A DNA stretch of 64,000 nt, taken from NCBI RefSeq assembly GCF_030908405.1, contig NZ_CP133089.1, positions 1,736,001 to 1,800,000 on the forward strand, written 5' to 3'. The first letter of the stretch is position 1. Every line of letters starts with the position of its first letter. Positions 48,957-57,643 of the stretch are shown piece by piece. A program made the translations under genes and the position numbers. This stretch comes from Aminobacterium sp. MB27-C1. GTDB lineage: Bacteria; Synergistota; Synergistia; Synergistales; Aminobacteriaceae. The notes under the pieces were generated by a model. The model had not been told where the DNA came from and searched no databases. It saw only the letters and a list, made by a program, of their open reading frames with translations.

Positions 48957-49950
48957 GACGAGAAGCCATAGCTGCCATATCTTCAGAGTAACATCCTGTC
49001 AGAACTTCTTGAAGACTGACAATGGATGTTCCGCGTTTTTGAACAGCCATACCGGCTGCCATATTCGCAAAAAGGCATGCTTCTTCTATGGGGAATTGTC
49101 CGCCAATAGTAAGGGAAAGCGCAGCTGCTACAGTATCACCAGCGCCAGATACATCGTAGACTTCCATTGAAAGAGCAGGTAAATGAAAGGTTTTATCCAC
49201 ACCAGCATAGGTCATTCCGTCACTTCCCTGAGTAATAAGGATACCTTCAAGAGATAAAGCCTGTCTCAGTTCCTGAGCTCCCTGCTCTACATCTTCCTGA
49301 TGTAAAAGGTCCCGACCTACGAGTCGGCCTGCCTCAGAAAGATTGGGAGTCATGAGTGACGCTCCCATAAAACGATGGATATGAGGAGGTTTGGGATCAA
49401 CTATAACCGGTATATGGCGGGATTGCCCCCACGATATAAGTTTTCTCGCCAAGGTGGACGTTATTGCCCCTTTTGCATAGTCTGAAAGAACAAGTACTGT
49501 AGGTAACGGGGATATGTTATCAAGGGAGGTCAAAATGCCTTCTTCTTCTTTTCGTGTCAACGAAACCTTACGTTCCCGATCAATCCGAACAACTTGCTGA
49601 TTAAGAGCTAATACTCGCGTCTTTACTATTGTCGGAACTTCTGTTCTTTTCAAAGAGCACTCTACGTTAACACCCTTTTCCTTCACAACATCTAAAAGGA
49701 TACTTCCCGCATGGTCAGCTCCGACAGGACAAACTAGTGTTGCCTTCCCTCCAAGTGCAACTATATTCGAAGCTACATTCGCAGCTCCTCCTGCTCTGTA
49801 CTCGTCATTTCCCACTACAACGACAGGAACAGGAGCTTCTGGGGAGAGACGAGAAGCCCCTCCCCAAATATAATGATCAAGCATAGCATCGCCAATAACA
49901 ACTACATGTACATTCCGCAAAAGTTCTGATAAAAAATCAAATGACTCCAT
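48907..49950 (-). CDS. hldA: Heptose-7-phosphate kinase (RfaE domain I)
   Basis: PfkB-type kinase phosphorylating D-glycero-beta-D-manno-heptose 7-phosphate for the LPS inner core. GDAMLDHYIWGGASRLSPEA and GGAANVASNIVALGG are diagnostic of RfaE domain I, and the catalytic VSGAGDTVAAALSL is near the C-terminus. At 347 aa it lacks the nucleotidyltransferase domain of fused HldE, so a separate domain II gene is needed elsewhere. It follows the acyl-CoA ligase by 3 nt. Supports a heptose-containing LPS. Confidence 0.93.
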   Translation of the reverse strand: MESFDFLSELLRNVHVVVIGDAMLDHYIWGGASRLSPEAPVPVVVVGNDEYRAGGAANVASNIVALGGKATLVCPVGADHAGSILLDVVKEKGVNVECSLKRTEVPTIVKTRVLALNQQVVRIDRERKVSLTRKEEEGILTSLDNISPLPTVLVLSDYAKGAITSTLARKLISWGQSRHIPVIVDPKPPHIHRFMGASLMTPNLSEAGRLVGRDLLHQEDVEQGAQELRQALSLEGILITQGSDGMTYAGVDKTFHLPALSMEVYDVSGAGDTVAAALSLTIGGQFPIEEACLFANMAAGMAVQKRGTSIVSLQEVLTGCYSEDMAAMASRLKTVLTNQREKQVLEM

Positions 49951-49953
49951 TTA

Positions 49954-51432
49954 TTATCCTTCTCTCAGTTTTCTCCTCAAAACTTTTCCTAAACTGTTAC
50001 GAGGAAAATCTTCTACAAACTCATAAAGACGAGGAACCTTGTAATGGGCAAGCTGTTTTCTGCAATATGCCATCAACTCTTTTGTCGTAACAGCAGGATC
50101 GTCTCGTATAATAAACGCCTTAACAATCTGACCGCTTATAGAGTGAGGAATACCTACTACAGCCGACTCCTTTATGCCGGGATAGTTATTCAGAATTTCT
50201 TCAACTTCCTGAGGGTAAACATTGAATCCTCCTACGATGATAATATCGCTTACTCTATCAATAATAGTTATATACCCTTCATCATCAATACGGACTAAAT
50301 CTCCTGTATTAAACCAACCCTCGTGAAATTTCTGAGACGTATTTTCAGGATCTCTGAAATATTCTCTAACTACTGAATTCCCCTTCAACCAGAGAATGCC
50401 CTCTTTTCCTTCTGAGATAACATTGTTATTTTCATCCCGCAATTCATATTCAAAACCTGGCAATAGTGTTCCTACCGTACCTATTTTTCGCCTCGTAACA
50501 TCGGGATTTACAGCAACCACAGGAGAACATTCCGTTAATCCGTAGCCCTCCATAACATTAACCCCGAAATATTCTTTAACGCGAGCATCAAGAGCCACTG
50601 GGAAACGGTCCCCACCACTCACTATCGTAGAAACATGTTTAGGCACGTTACCATTCGTTCGTACTGCTGCAGCTACTAATAAAGCAATCATAGCCGGTAC
50701 AGCAACTATGAAATTAACTTTCGCAGCAGAAATAGCCTTTAATGTTCTATCTGGAGGCATAAAAGATGGAACAATCGCTTGACGTGCACCTTTTAAAAGA
50801 GGCAAAAGTCCGCTTGTTGAATATCCTAGAGTGTGGAAATTAGGTAAAGCATTGAGCAGTACGCATTCGTCAGCTTCAAAAGCAGAAAAATGAAGAGCTG
50901 CCGCTTCCACATTGCTGTAAATATTCTCGTGACTCAAAGGAACCGCTTTGGGTAAACCTGTTGTACCTGAAGTATAAAATAAGACAGCTACATCATCATT
51001 GGAGGGAGTCTGACACACTCCCTTAAAAGAAGGCATTTGTCCATCTATATTTGCAGGAATCACTGGAATTTGCGTCTTTTGCAAGGTTTCCATATCCAAA
51101 GGAATAGAATCTGGTACAACAATAACGAAGGGTTCTGCATGCTTTATGCTCCGTTTAAGAGATTGCGGCCCTGCTAACATATTCAGGGGAACAATTGCTC
51201 CCCCCAGATGCCAGCATGCGACGGAAAGAGCCAAGAGAAGGGGACAATTAGGAAGCAATGTTACAATTCTCTGGCCAGAACTAAAACCTGATTCTGTGAG
51301 AATTTTTTCAACAGATGACGTAATATCATAAAAACGTTTTCTACTCCACCATTCGTCTTTCCACCATATATAATCTCTGTCCGGAGCTTCGAGGCAAAGA
51401 TTACCAACAACATCACTCAAATTTTTCCCCAT
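49954..51432 (-). CDS. AMP-binding acyl-CoA synthetase
   Basis: 492-aa ANL-superfamily ligase that activates a carboxylic (probably fatty) acid through an acyl-AMP. P-loop FYTSGTTGLPKAVPLSH, EGYGLTECSPV, GWFNTGDLV, the hinge DRVSDIIIVGGFNVYPQEVE and catalytic Lys in NSLGKVLR. GGGGAGG before the ATG. Long-chain acyl, OSB or another acid cannot be told apart by eye. It is between the CobB-like gene and the heptose kinase on the same strand. Confidence 0.92.
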   Translation of the reverse strand: MGKNLSDVVGNLCLEAPDRDYIWWKDEWWSRKRFYDITSSVEKILTESGFSSGQRIVTLLPNCPLLLALSVACWHLGGAIVPLNMLAGPQSLKRSIKHAEPFVIVVPDSIPLDMETLQKTQIPVIPANIDGQMPSFKGVCQTPSNDDVAVLFYTSGTTGLPKAVPLSHENIYSNVEAAALHFSAFEADECVLLNALPNFHTLGYSTSGLLPLLKGARQAIVPSFMPPDRTLKAISAAKVNFIVAVPAMIALLVAAAVRTNGNVPKHVSTIVSGGDRFPVALDARVKEYFGVNVMEGYGLTECSPVVAVNPDVTRRKIGTVGTLLPGFEYELRDENNNVISEGKEGILWLKGNSVVREYFRDPENTSQKFHEGWFNTGDLVRIDDEGYITIIDRVSDIIIVGGFNVYPQEVEEILNNYPGIKESAVVGIPHSISGQIVKAFIIRDDPAVTTKELMAYCRKQLAHYKVPRLYEFVEDFPRNSLGKVLRRKLREG

Positions 51433-51470
51433 TTAATAAAGCCTCCCCCTATACCCGGTTGTATGTGTGT

Positions 51471-52862
51471 TTAACGTTTTCTTAATGTAAGCCAGTGAAC
51501 AACAGCTTCTATGCAACTCCAAAGCTCAAGTACAACGTGGGAGACAGCCCCATACCCTATTTCCCACCCTGTTTGAGACGTCTCTTTTAATGATTCTGCA
51601 TCAATACAACTCCATAACCCCTTCTCCAAGGAATCTTGGGATGATATAGATAGATAAGGAACAGAATATCCCCTTGCTTTTCCTCCTCTATCAAAGAAAA
51701 TTCCTCGAGTAAAGGCATTGATATGATATTTTAAAGACTCTCTCTGGGACATATTAAAATTATACTTGCTTTCAAAATCGAAAAGTGAGAGACCTTCATA
51801 AGAACGATCTTGAGAAAGAGCAAAGCGACTGCCAAAAAGAGGAGCCGCTCCACCATTGACAAATATTGGTTTTCGGGAAAGGAAAAGATTTTTTAGCACA
51901 TTCGATTTTTCTTTAGAACCTATTAACATCTCGGCAGCAAGAAACCCCATACCATGCGGGATGTAAAGAGCATCTGCATTATGAAGCTTCTTTTCGTCTA
52001 GCTCTGAAAATTTCTCCACGGAGCATCCCAAATACGAAAAAAGCTGAGTTGCGTTATCGCCATTGAGGCAAAAAGCCGGGTGATCATAAATACCCACTGT
52101 TAAAGAAGGCAACTGTCGTCGATTTGAATCACTCACTGCCTCAAACTTCTCATCAATTCTCGACAATGTTGCAAAAGTAGCCCATTCCACTTGGTCAACA
52201 AGAGCTATAAGTTGGGCTGCTGCTGTCTTTAAAGACAATGCAACCTGTCTTCCCCTGTCTTCAAGCAAAAGGTGTAACAAAGAAACACTCTCTCGCTCCA
52301 GATATTTAGGAATATAGCCAAGGCCAATTAAAGGCGTTTTTCTTCCCTGTTCAATCTCTAAAAGCTGATACTCTCTGGGATTAAAGACAGACATATATAA
52401 AATAGCCAAGATAGAAGCACCGCCACCTGCTATGCCATTGCATTGAGAGACAATGTGTTCAACTGATCGGGCAGTAAGAGTCGCAGATGTATCTCCGTAA
52501 AGGACAGGAACAATTCCACATCCTAAAGCTCTTGCAATTTCAAGAGTATCAGACGATACTGTCAACGTATCTTCACGTTGACGTTCTCCGAGTGGCGCAA
52601 CAATGAAATTGATTGCATCTTTTTGAGCAGCATGTTGAAAAAGGATTTTTAACGTTTTTTGGCTACCACAAAGAAAGGGATCAATAACTGTAACAGGTTG
52701 TGAGCATACAAGTTGTAAAATCTGGATGAGTTCTTCGTCTGGCTCGGAAACGAAGATACGAACAGGATATCCCATTTGCTGCATTGCACTGATTATTAAA
52801 ACTGCAGGAGGGATAAAACCCGTTCTTCTTTCATCCGCAATTATAAGTCGGGGAATATCCAA
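51471..52862 (-). CDS. Degenerate CobB-like (cobyrinate a,c-diamide synthase-like) protein
   Basis: 463 aa with the two-domain order of CobB/CbiA: an N-terminal dethiobiotin-synthetase-like ATPase domain (with IPKYLERESVSLLHLL like the CobB IPERHLGL block) and a C-terminal class I amidotransferase-like domain. Both active sites look lost. The expected P-loop near residues 7-20 reads ADERRTGFIPP, without GKT, and the nucleophile elbow expected as ECGG reads FVNGGAAPLFG. Start is TTG with AGGAG 8 nt upstream. No other cobalamin gene is nearby. Confidence 0.72.
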   Translation of the reverse strand: MDIPRLIIADERRTGFIPPAVLIISAMQQMGYPVRIFVSEPDEELIQILQLVCSQPVTVIDPFLCGSQKTLKILFQHAAQKDAINFIVAPLGERQREDTLTVSSDTLEIARALGCGIVPVLYGDTSATLTARSVEHIVSQCNGIAGGGASILAILYMSVFNPREYQLLEIEQGRKTPLIGLGYIPKYLERESVSLLHLLLEDRGRQVALSLKTAAAQLIALVDQVEWATFATLSRIDEKFEAVSDSNRRQLPSLTVGIYDHPAFCLNGDNATQLFSYLGCSVEKFSELDEKKLHNADALYIPHGMGFLAAEMLIGSKEKSNVLKNLFLSRKPIFVNGGAAPLFGSRFALSQDRSYEGLSLFDFESKYNFNMSQRESLKYHINAFTRGIFFDRGGKARGYSVPYLSISSQDSLEKGLWSCIDAESLKETSQTGWEIGYGAVSHVVLELWSCIEAVVHWLTLRKR

Positions 52863-52887
52863 AGAAAACGCTCCTTTTTACAGATAT

Positions 52888-52913
52888 GTGACTTAGTGTA
52901 TCATATAAGTCAC
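52888..52913. promoter_or_regulatory. Inverted repeat between the CobB-like gene and asnS
   Basis: GTGACTTA and TAAGTCAC, perfect 8-bp arms with a 10-nt spacer, in the 86-bp divergent gap. It could be an operator for either gene or a hairpin in the asnS leader. Confidence 0.4.
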
Positions 52914-52948
52914 TCGTAATATACATGACAAGACGGAGGTTGGTCTAG

Positions 52949-54253
52949 ATGTCCGAATCATGGATTTATATCAAAGATCTGGTCAAACATGAAGGCCAAA
53001 AGGTTACCGTAAAGGGATGGATGTACAACAAACGAAGTTCTGGGAAAATACACTTCCTTCAACTTCGAGATGGTACAGGAACAGTTCAAGGCGTTATGGT
53101 AAAAAAAGAAGTATCAGAAGAAGCTTTCGAAGATGCCAAACGGCTCTGGCTTGAAGCATCTGTGGAAGTCGAAGGCATTGTTCGGCTTGATGAACGGGCG
53201 CCATCCGGGGTGGAATTGACTGTCACAGCTTTACATGTTATTCAAAACCCCACTGAAGAATACCCGTTAGGGAAAAAGGATCATGGCATCGATTTTCTTC
53301 TCGATCACCGACATCTCTGGTTACGCAGCAGCCGCCAGCAAGCTATTATGAAAATACGGGAACGAGTTATTTGGGCAGCAAGAGAATACTTGCACAATGA
53401 GGGTTTTATGCTCATAGACAGCCCTATTTTAACCGGTTCTATAGGAGAAGGTGCATCAGGGCTTTTCGAGCTTAATTATTTCGAGGATACAAAAGCCTAT
53501 CTTGCACAAACTGGACAGCTTTATGCAGAAGCAGCAGCTGCTGCTTTTGGAAAAGTCTATTGTTTTGGCCCTACATTCAGAGCTGAAAAATCCAAAACCA
53601 GACGGCATCTAACAGAGTTCTGGATGCTCGAACCAGAAGTTGCCTACTATGATCACGAAAAGAACATAGAACTTCAAGAGAATTTAGTCTCTTACATCGT
53701 GGAACAAGTGCTTCTCCATTGCAGGAAAGAACTTGAATCTATTGACCGCGATATAACGAAACTGGAAAAGGTAAAAGCTCCTTTTTATAGGATAACCTAT
53801 GACAAAGCCATGGAAATGCTTCACGAACTCGGAAGTTCTACTCCCTATGGAGATGACTTTGGAAATGAAGATGAGACAATTCTTACTCAACAATTTGATA
53901 AACCTATCTTCGTAGAATGCTATCCCAAAAAAGTCAAAGCATTTTACATGAAAGAGCATCCTGAAAATCCAGATTTAGTATTGTGTGACGACTTGCTTGC
54001 ACCTGAAGGATACGGAGAAATCATCGGAGGTTCTCAGCGAGAAGATGATCTAGAACGGCTTCTCGCCAGAATTCATGAAGAAGGTTTACAAGAAGAATCT
54101 TATGACTGGTATCTTGACCTGCGAAAATATGGAACCTTCGTCCATAGCGGCTTTGGAATGGGTATAGAGCGCGTTATAGCCTGGATTTGCGGTCTTGACC
54201 ATATTCGGGAAGCTATTCCCTGGCCCAGAACTATTTATAGGATAAAACCATAA
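52949..54253 (+). CDS. asnS: Asparaginyl-tRNA synthetase
   Basis: Class IIb synthetase charging tRNA-Asn. N-terminal OB anticodon domain (KVTVKGWMYNKRSSGKIHF), motif 2 RAEKSKTRRHLTEFWMLEPE and motif 3 GFGMGIERVIAWICG. AsnRS rather than AspRS is supported by RRHLTEFWMLE. 434 aa. GGAGG 9 nt before the ATG; no T-box in the short leader. Confidence 0.96.
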   Translation: MSESWIYIKDLVKHEGQKVTVKGWMYNKRSSGKIHFLQLRDGTGTVQGVMVKKEVSEEAFEDAKRLWLEASVEVEGIVRLDERAPSGVELTVTALHVIQNPTEEYPLGKKDHGIDFLLDHRHLWLRSSRQQAIMKIRERVIWAAREYLHNEGFMLIDSPILTGSIGEGASGLFELNYFEDTKAYLAQTGQLYAEAAAAAFGKVYCFGPTFRAEKSKTRRHLTEFWMLEPEVAYYDHEKNIELQENLVSYIVEQVLLHCRKELESIDRDITKLEKVKAPFYRITYDKAMEMLHELGSSTPYGDDFGNEDETILTQQFDKPIFVECYPKKVKAFYMKEHPENPDLVLCDDLLAPEGYGEIIGGSQREDDLERLLARIHEEGLQEESYDWYLDLRKYGTFVHSGFGMGIERVIAWICGLDHIREAIPWPRTIYRIKP

Positions 54254-54302
54254 TAATGTAATTATTATTTTATTATCAACGTAGAAAGGAGGCAGGAGGG
54301 CA

Positions 54303-56039
54303 ATGTCATATCAAGAATTTGATCCCATTCCTGTTTATAGGCATTATAAAAGACTTATAGGCACAGGTAAGGTGGGAGGTAAGGCCAAAGGGTTAGCCTT
54401 TGCTCATACCATCATAACAGGCAGCACCTTCGAATCCTTTGTGGATCTGCCTCCTATAAACTACGTGATAACAACAGACATTTTTCAAGAATTTGTCGAG
54501 GATAATTTGATTAAAAAAATTCTTGCTGACGCAATTGATGCCGCTCCTGAAAGTAGTGAGGAAGACGGTGCTGAATATATCTTTGCCGTTGTTTCAGAAG
54601 CTTTTCGAAACGGAAAGGTCAGAGAGTCTTTCAAAAAAAACCTAATTAGTGTAATAGAAGAGATTGGAGACATTCCTCTGGCTATTCGTTCAAGCTCTCT
54701 TCTCGAAGACTCAAAAAAACTCTCTTTTGCAGGTAAGTACGGAACTCGTTTTTCTGCCAATACAGGGTCTATAGAAGAACGTTACGAAAAAATTGAGCTG
54801 GCTATACGGGAAGTTTGGGCGTCTCTTTACAATCCCGCTGCACGGGCATACAGGAAAAAACATGGTTTCTGCGACGAAAATGAAGCAATGGCCGTGATTA
54901 TTCAACCCGTGATGGGAAAGCCTCACGGGAACATGTTTTATCCCGAAATAGCAGGAACTGTCTTTTCTAAAGTGTATAGAAGACCATCTACTCGCATAAA
55001 AAAAGATGATGGTATTATGCGCTATTGTTTCGGTATGGGAACTCGAACAGTAGACAGGGCAAAAGCATGTCAGGTTTTCTTGTCTCACCCCTCTCTGCGC
55101 CCTCAGGGGAACCAACCAGAAGATATTGCACAAACGAGCCAGATTGAATTTGACTTTGTTGACCGTAACAGAGGTGAATTTACAACAGCAAACGTAGGAG
55201 ATCATCTTTCTTTTATTTTAAAAGAACATCCTATGGCTTCATCCTTTATAGAAATTTACTGTGATAATCTTCTATATTGGGCAGGATCAAGTCTTGGAAG
55301 AAAAGATGGATTACCTCTTTTTACATTTTCATCCTTTCCTCAAAGACATCCTAAATTTTTCTCTCGCATGAAGGATCTCGCTCACTTTTTGGAAGAATCT
55401 ATGGGAATGCCTGTCGATTTCGAGTTTACCTACGACACAGCAAGTGAGCAATTGTTCATTGTACAGTTGCGTCCTTTAGCAGCCTATGAAGAAATGGCAA
55501 AAGTACGCATTCCAGAGGTCAGAGAAGATCAGATCATACTTAGAGGGAACAGAATGGTCAGCAATGGCCGTCTTGAACATATAAAACATATTGTATATGT
55601 AGACCCATATTTATATGGCAAAGATGACACTTTTTATCAAGTTGCCCGAGAAATAGGGCGAATTAATGAAAAACTCGCCGGAACTAACTATATTTTGGTG
55701 GGTCCTGGTCGATGGGGAAGTTCAAACCCCAAATTGGGAACACCAGTACGTTACAACGAAATCTGTAATTGCGGCTGTCTCATAGAAGTCGGAATCACAG
55801 AAAAAAACTATACACCTGAACTCTCTTATGGAACTCATTTCTTTTTAGATCTCGATAACGATGGAATTCTTTATTTACCTGTTTTTTCCGGTTTCAAAGA
55901 CAACATCTTTAATCATGAATGGTTTAACACTGCTCCATACGAACAAAAGAGACACCCTGCTGTTCGATTTTACACTGGAGATTTTTCTGTTTTTTTGGAT
56001 GGTGACAAGGAAAAGGGCGTTATCATAGTAAATGAATAA
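54303..56039 (+). CDS. PEP synthase/PPDK N-terminal-type ATP-grasp protein
   Basis: 578-aa protein with the pyruvate/PEP-dikinase nucleotide-binding domain (GGKAKGLAFAH, AIRSSSLLEDSKKLSFAGKY and the nearby ATP-grasp residues through about 420). It lacks the phosphohistidine and PEP-binding domains, so it cannot be a complete PEP synthase; its reaction is unknown. AAAGGAGGCAGGAGGG precedes the ATG. Located after asnS, 49 nt apart. Confidence 0.85.
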   Translation: MSYQEFDPIPVYRHYKRLIGTGKVGGKAKGLAFAHTIITGSTFESFVDLPPINYVITTDIFQEFVEDNLIKKILADAIDAAPESSEEDGAEYIFAVVSEAFRNGKVRESFKKNLISVIEEIGDIPLAIRSSSLLEDSKKLSFAGKYGTRFSANTGSIEERYEKIELAIREVWASLYNPAARAYRKKHGFCDENEAMAVIIQPVMGKPHGNMFYPEIAGTVFSKVYRRPSTRIKKDDGIMRYCFGMGTRTVDRAKACQVFLSHPSLRPQGNQPEDIAQTSQIEFDFVDRNRGEFTTANVGDHLSFILKEHPMASSFIEIYCDNLLYWAGSSLGRKDGLPLFTFSSFPQRHPKFFSRMKDLAHFLEESMGMPVDFEFTYDTASEQLFIVQLRPLAAYEEMAKVRIPEVREDQIILRGNRMVSNGRLEHIKHIVYVDPYLYGKDDTFYQVAREIGRINEKLAGTNYILVGPGRWGSSNPKLGTPVRYNEICNCGCLIEVGITEKNYTPELSYGTHFFLDLDNDGILYLPVFSGFKDNIFNHEWFNTAPYEQKRHPAVRFYTGDFSVFLDGDKEKGVIIVNE

Positions 56040-56048
56040 ACCATAAAA

Positions 56049-56075
56049 AAAGGAGCGGCTAAAAACCGCTCCTTT
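56049..56075. terminator. Bidirectional terminator between the ATP-grasp gene and gdh
   Basis: AAAGGAGCGG pairs with CCGCTCCTTT (10 bp, 7-nt loop), with A/T runs on both sides, between two convergent genes. Confidence 0.88.
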
Positions 56076-56094
56076 CTCTGTACATAATTAAAAC

Positions 56095-57375
56095 CTAAAG
56101 GAAAATACCTCTCATACGAACAGCATCTGCAACTCTCTGAATCGCTGCCATAAAGGCTGCGCGACGCATTCTTACGTTCTTCTCCTGAGAATAGTCCCAG
56201 ACTTTCGCAAAGTTGCCCTTCATAATGCTGATCAGACGCTCGTTGTACTCTTCGATGCTCCAGAAATATCCACCAAGATCCTGAGCCCACTCAAAGTAAG
56301 ATCCGATAACGCCACCGGAGTTGGCAAGGAAGTCAGGAACAATCATTACGCCTTTTTCATCAAGAATTGCGTCTCCTCCTGGAGTGAGAGGGCCGTTAGC
56401 TGCTTCAACAATATATTTTGCCTTTACTTTATCTGCGTTCTTTTCATTGATAACGCCCTCAAGAGCGGCTGGGATAAAGAGATCGACATCAAGGAAAAGA
56501 ATATCGGTAAGACCCATCTTCTCAAGGCCAGGCTGCTCGTAACCTTCAAGAAGTCTCTTTGGATGAACGTTCTGTACATAGTTCATAGCCTTATCGATAT
56601 CAATACCATCTTTACAATAGTATGTTCCTGTAATATCGCTGATACCAACTACTTTTCCGCCGGCATCCTGCAAGGTCTTGGCTGCGTAGGTTCCAACATT
56701 ACCAAAGCCCTGAATTGCAAAAGTAGCGCCTTTTACGTCTTTTTTCAAAGCCTTGAAAAGCTCAAGAGCACATGTAGCAACACCGTAACCTGTTGCTGCT
56801 GTACGGCCCTTTGAACCCCACATGCCTATGGGTTTACCTGTAAAAATCGCAGGCTCAAGACGGCCTCTCATTTTGCTGATGGTATCCATGAACCATACCA
56901 TCTCGGGACCACCTGTGTTCACGTCTGGAGCAGGAACGTCTGTCCATGCACCAACCATGGGCTCTATACGAGCAGCATATGTTCTTGCCACACGCTCTTT
57001 CTCTCGTTTTGACATTTCGAGAGGATCGCAGCAAACTCCACCCTTGCCGCCGCCGTAAGGAATACCAGCCAAGGAACATTTCCAGGTCATCATCATTCCA
57101 AGAGCTTCACATTCATCAAGGCAAACTTCCGGATGGAAACGGACTCCGCCCTTGGATGGCCCTATAGCCGAGGAGTGCTGTACACGATAGCCTTCAAAAA
57201 CTTTGACTGTACCGTCATCCATCTCCACTGGAATAGAAACCGCTAATTTCCTTTCGGAATGACTTAAAATTTCGATAAGTCCATCTTCAAGACCCATCTC
57301 TTCAGCTGCTGCATAAAAGTTGTTCAGAGCTGTGTCAAGGAGCACATTAGAGGACGTACGCTTAACCACGGACAT
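56095..57375 (-). CDS. gdhA: Glutamate dehydrogenase
   Basis: Hexameric enzyme deaminating glutamate to 2-oxoglutarate with NAD(P), central to amino-acid fermentation. Substrate-binding GGVRFHPEV and the catalytic Lys in PYGGGKGGVCCDP are present; the Rossmann segment GFGNVGTYAAKTL follows at about 215. 426 aa. AGGAGGTG before the ATG. Coenzyme preference is not certain. A strong promoter and an inverted repeat lie upstream. Confidence 0.97.
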   Translation of the reverse strand: MSVVKRTSSNVLLDTALNNFYAAAEEMGLEDGLIEILSHSERKLAVSIPVEMDDGTVKVFEGYRVQHSSAIGPSKGGVRFHPEVCLDECEALGMMMTWKCSLAGIPYGGGKGGVCCDPLEMSKREKERVARTYAARIEPMVGAWTDVPAPDVNTGGPEMVWFMDTISKMRGRLEPAIFTGKPIGMWGSKGRTAATGYGVATCALELFKALKKDVKGATFAIQGFGNVGTYAAKTLQDAGGKVVGISDITGTYYCKDGIDIDKAMNYVQNVHPKRLLEGYEQPGLEKMGLTDILFLDVDLFIPAALEGVINEKNADKVKAKYIVEAANGPLTPGGDAILDEKGVMIVPDFLANSGGVIGSYFEWAQDLGGYFWSIEEYNERLISIMKGNFAKVWDYSQEKNVRMRRAAFMAAIQRVADAVRMRGIFL

Positions 57376-57419
57376 CTAACAAACACCTCCTGATATGCTG
57401 ACGGCTCACGCCGCTAGTC

Positions 57420-57476
57420 GTGTTCCATTGAATGGAGCACTTTGTTGATAATGATATCACGAATTTTACATACCAA
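57420..57476 (-). promoter_or_regulatory. gdh promoter with near-perfect inverted repeat at +1
   Basis: On the minus strand TTGGTA (57476-57471), a 17-nt spacer and CATTAT (57453-57448). GTGTTCCATT-G-AATGGAGCAC (57420-57440, one mismatch) would begin at about the transcription start, where a repressor would block or where the mRNA would start with a hairpin. The remainder up to 57586 is AT-rich without a gene. Confidence 0.45.
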
Positions 57477-57586
57477 CCAATAAAATACGCACTTTTCCTG
57501 CAAATAATCCTTAATACCTAAAAAAGGACTTCCAATCTGAAAAAAGTATAAATTATACTGTATTCTTTATTCAATCCTTTACATCA

Positions 57587-57620
57587 AAGAAGGGACTGTC
57601 CTTTTGAACAGTCCCTTCTT
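57587..57620 (-). terminator. Terminator of the HesB-like selenoprotein gene
   Basis: Perfect 13-bp stem AAGAAGGGACTGT / ACAGTCCCTTCTT with an 8-nt loop, starting 24 nt after the TAA on the minus strand. The 3' arm ends in TTCTT and little further U follows. Confidence 0.75.
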
Positions 57621-57643
57621 AATAGTTTATATTGTATCTCTTT

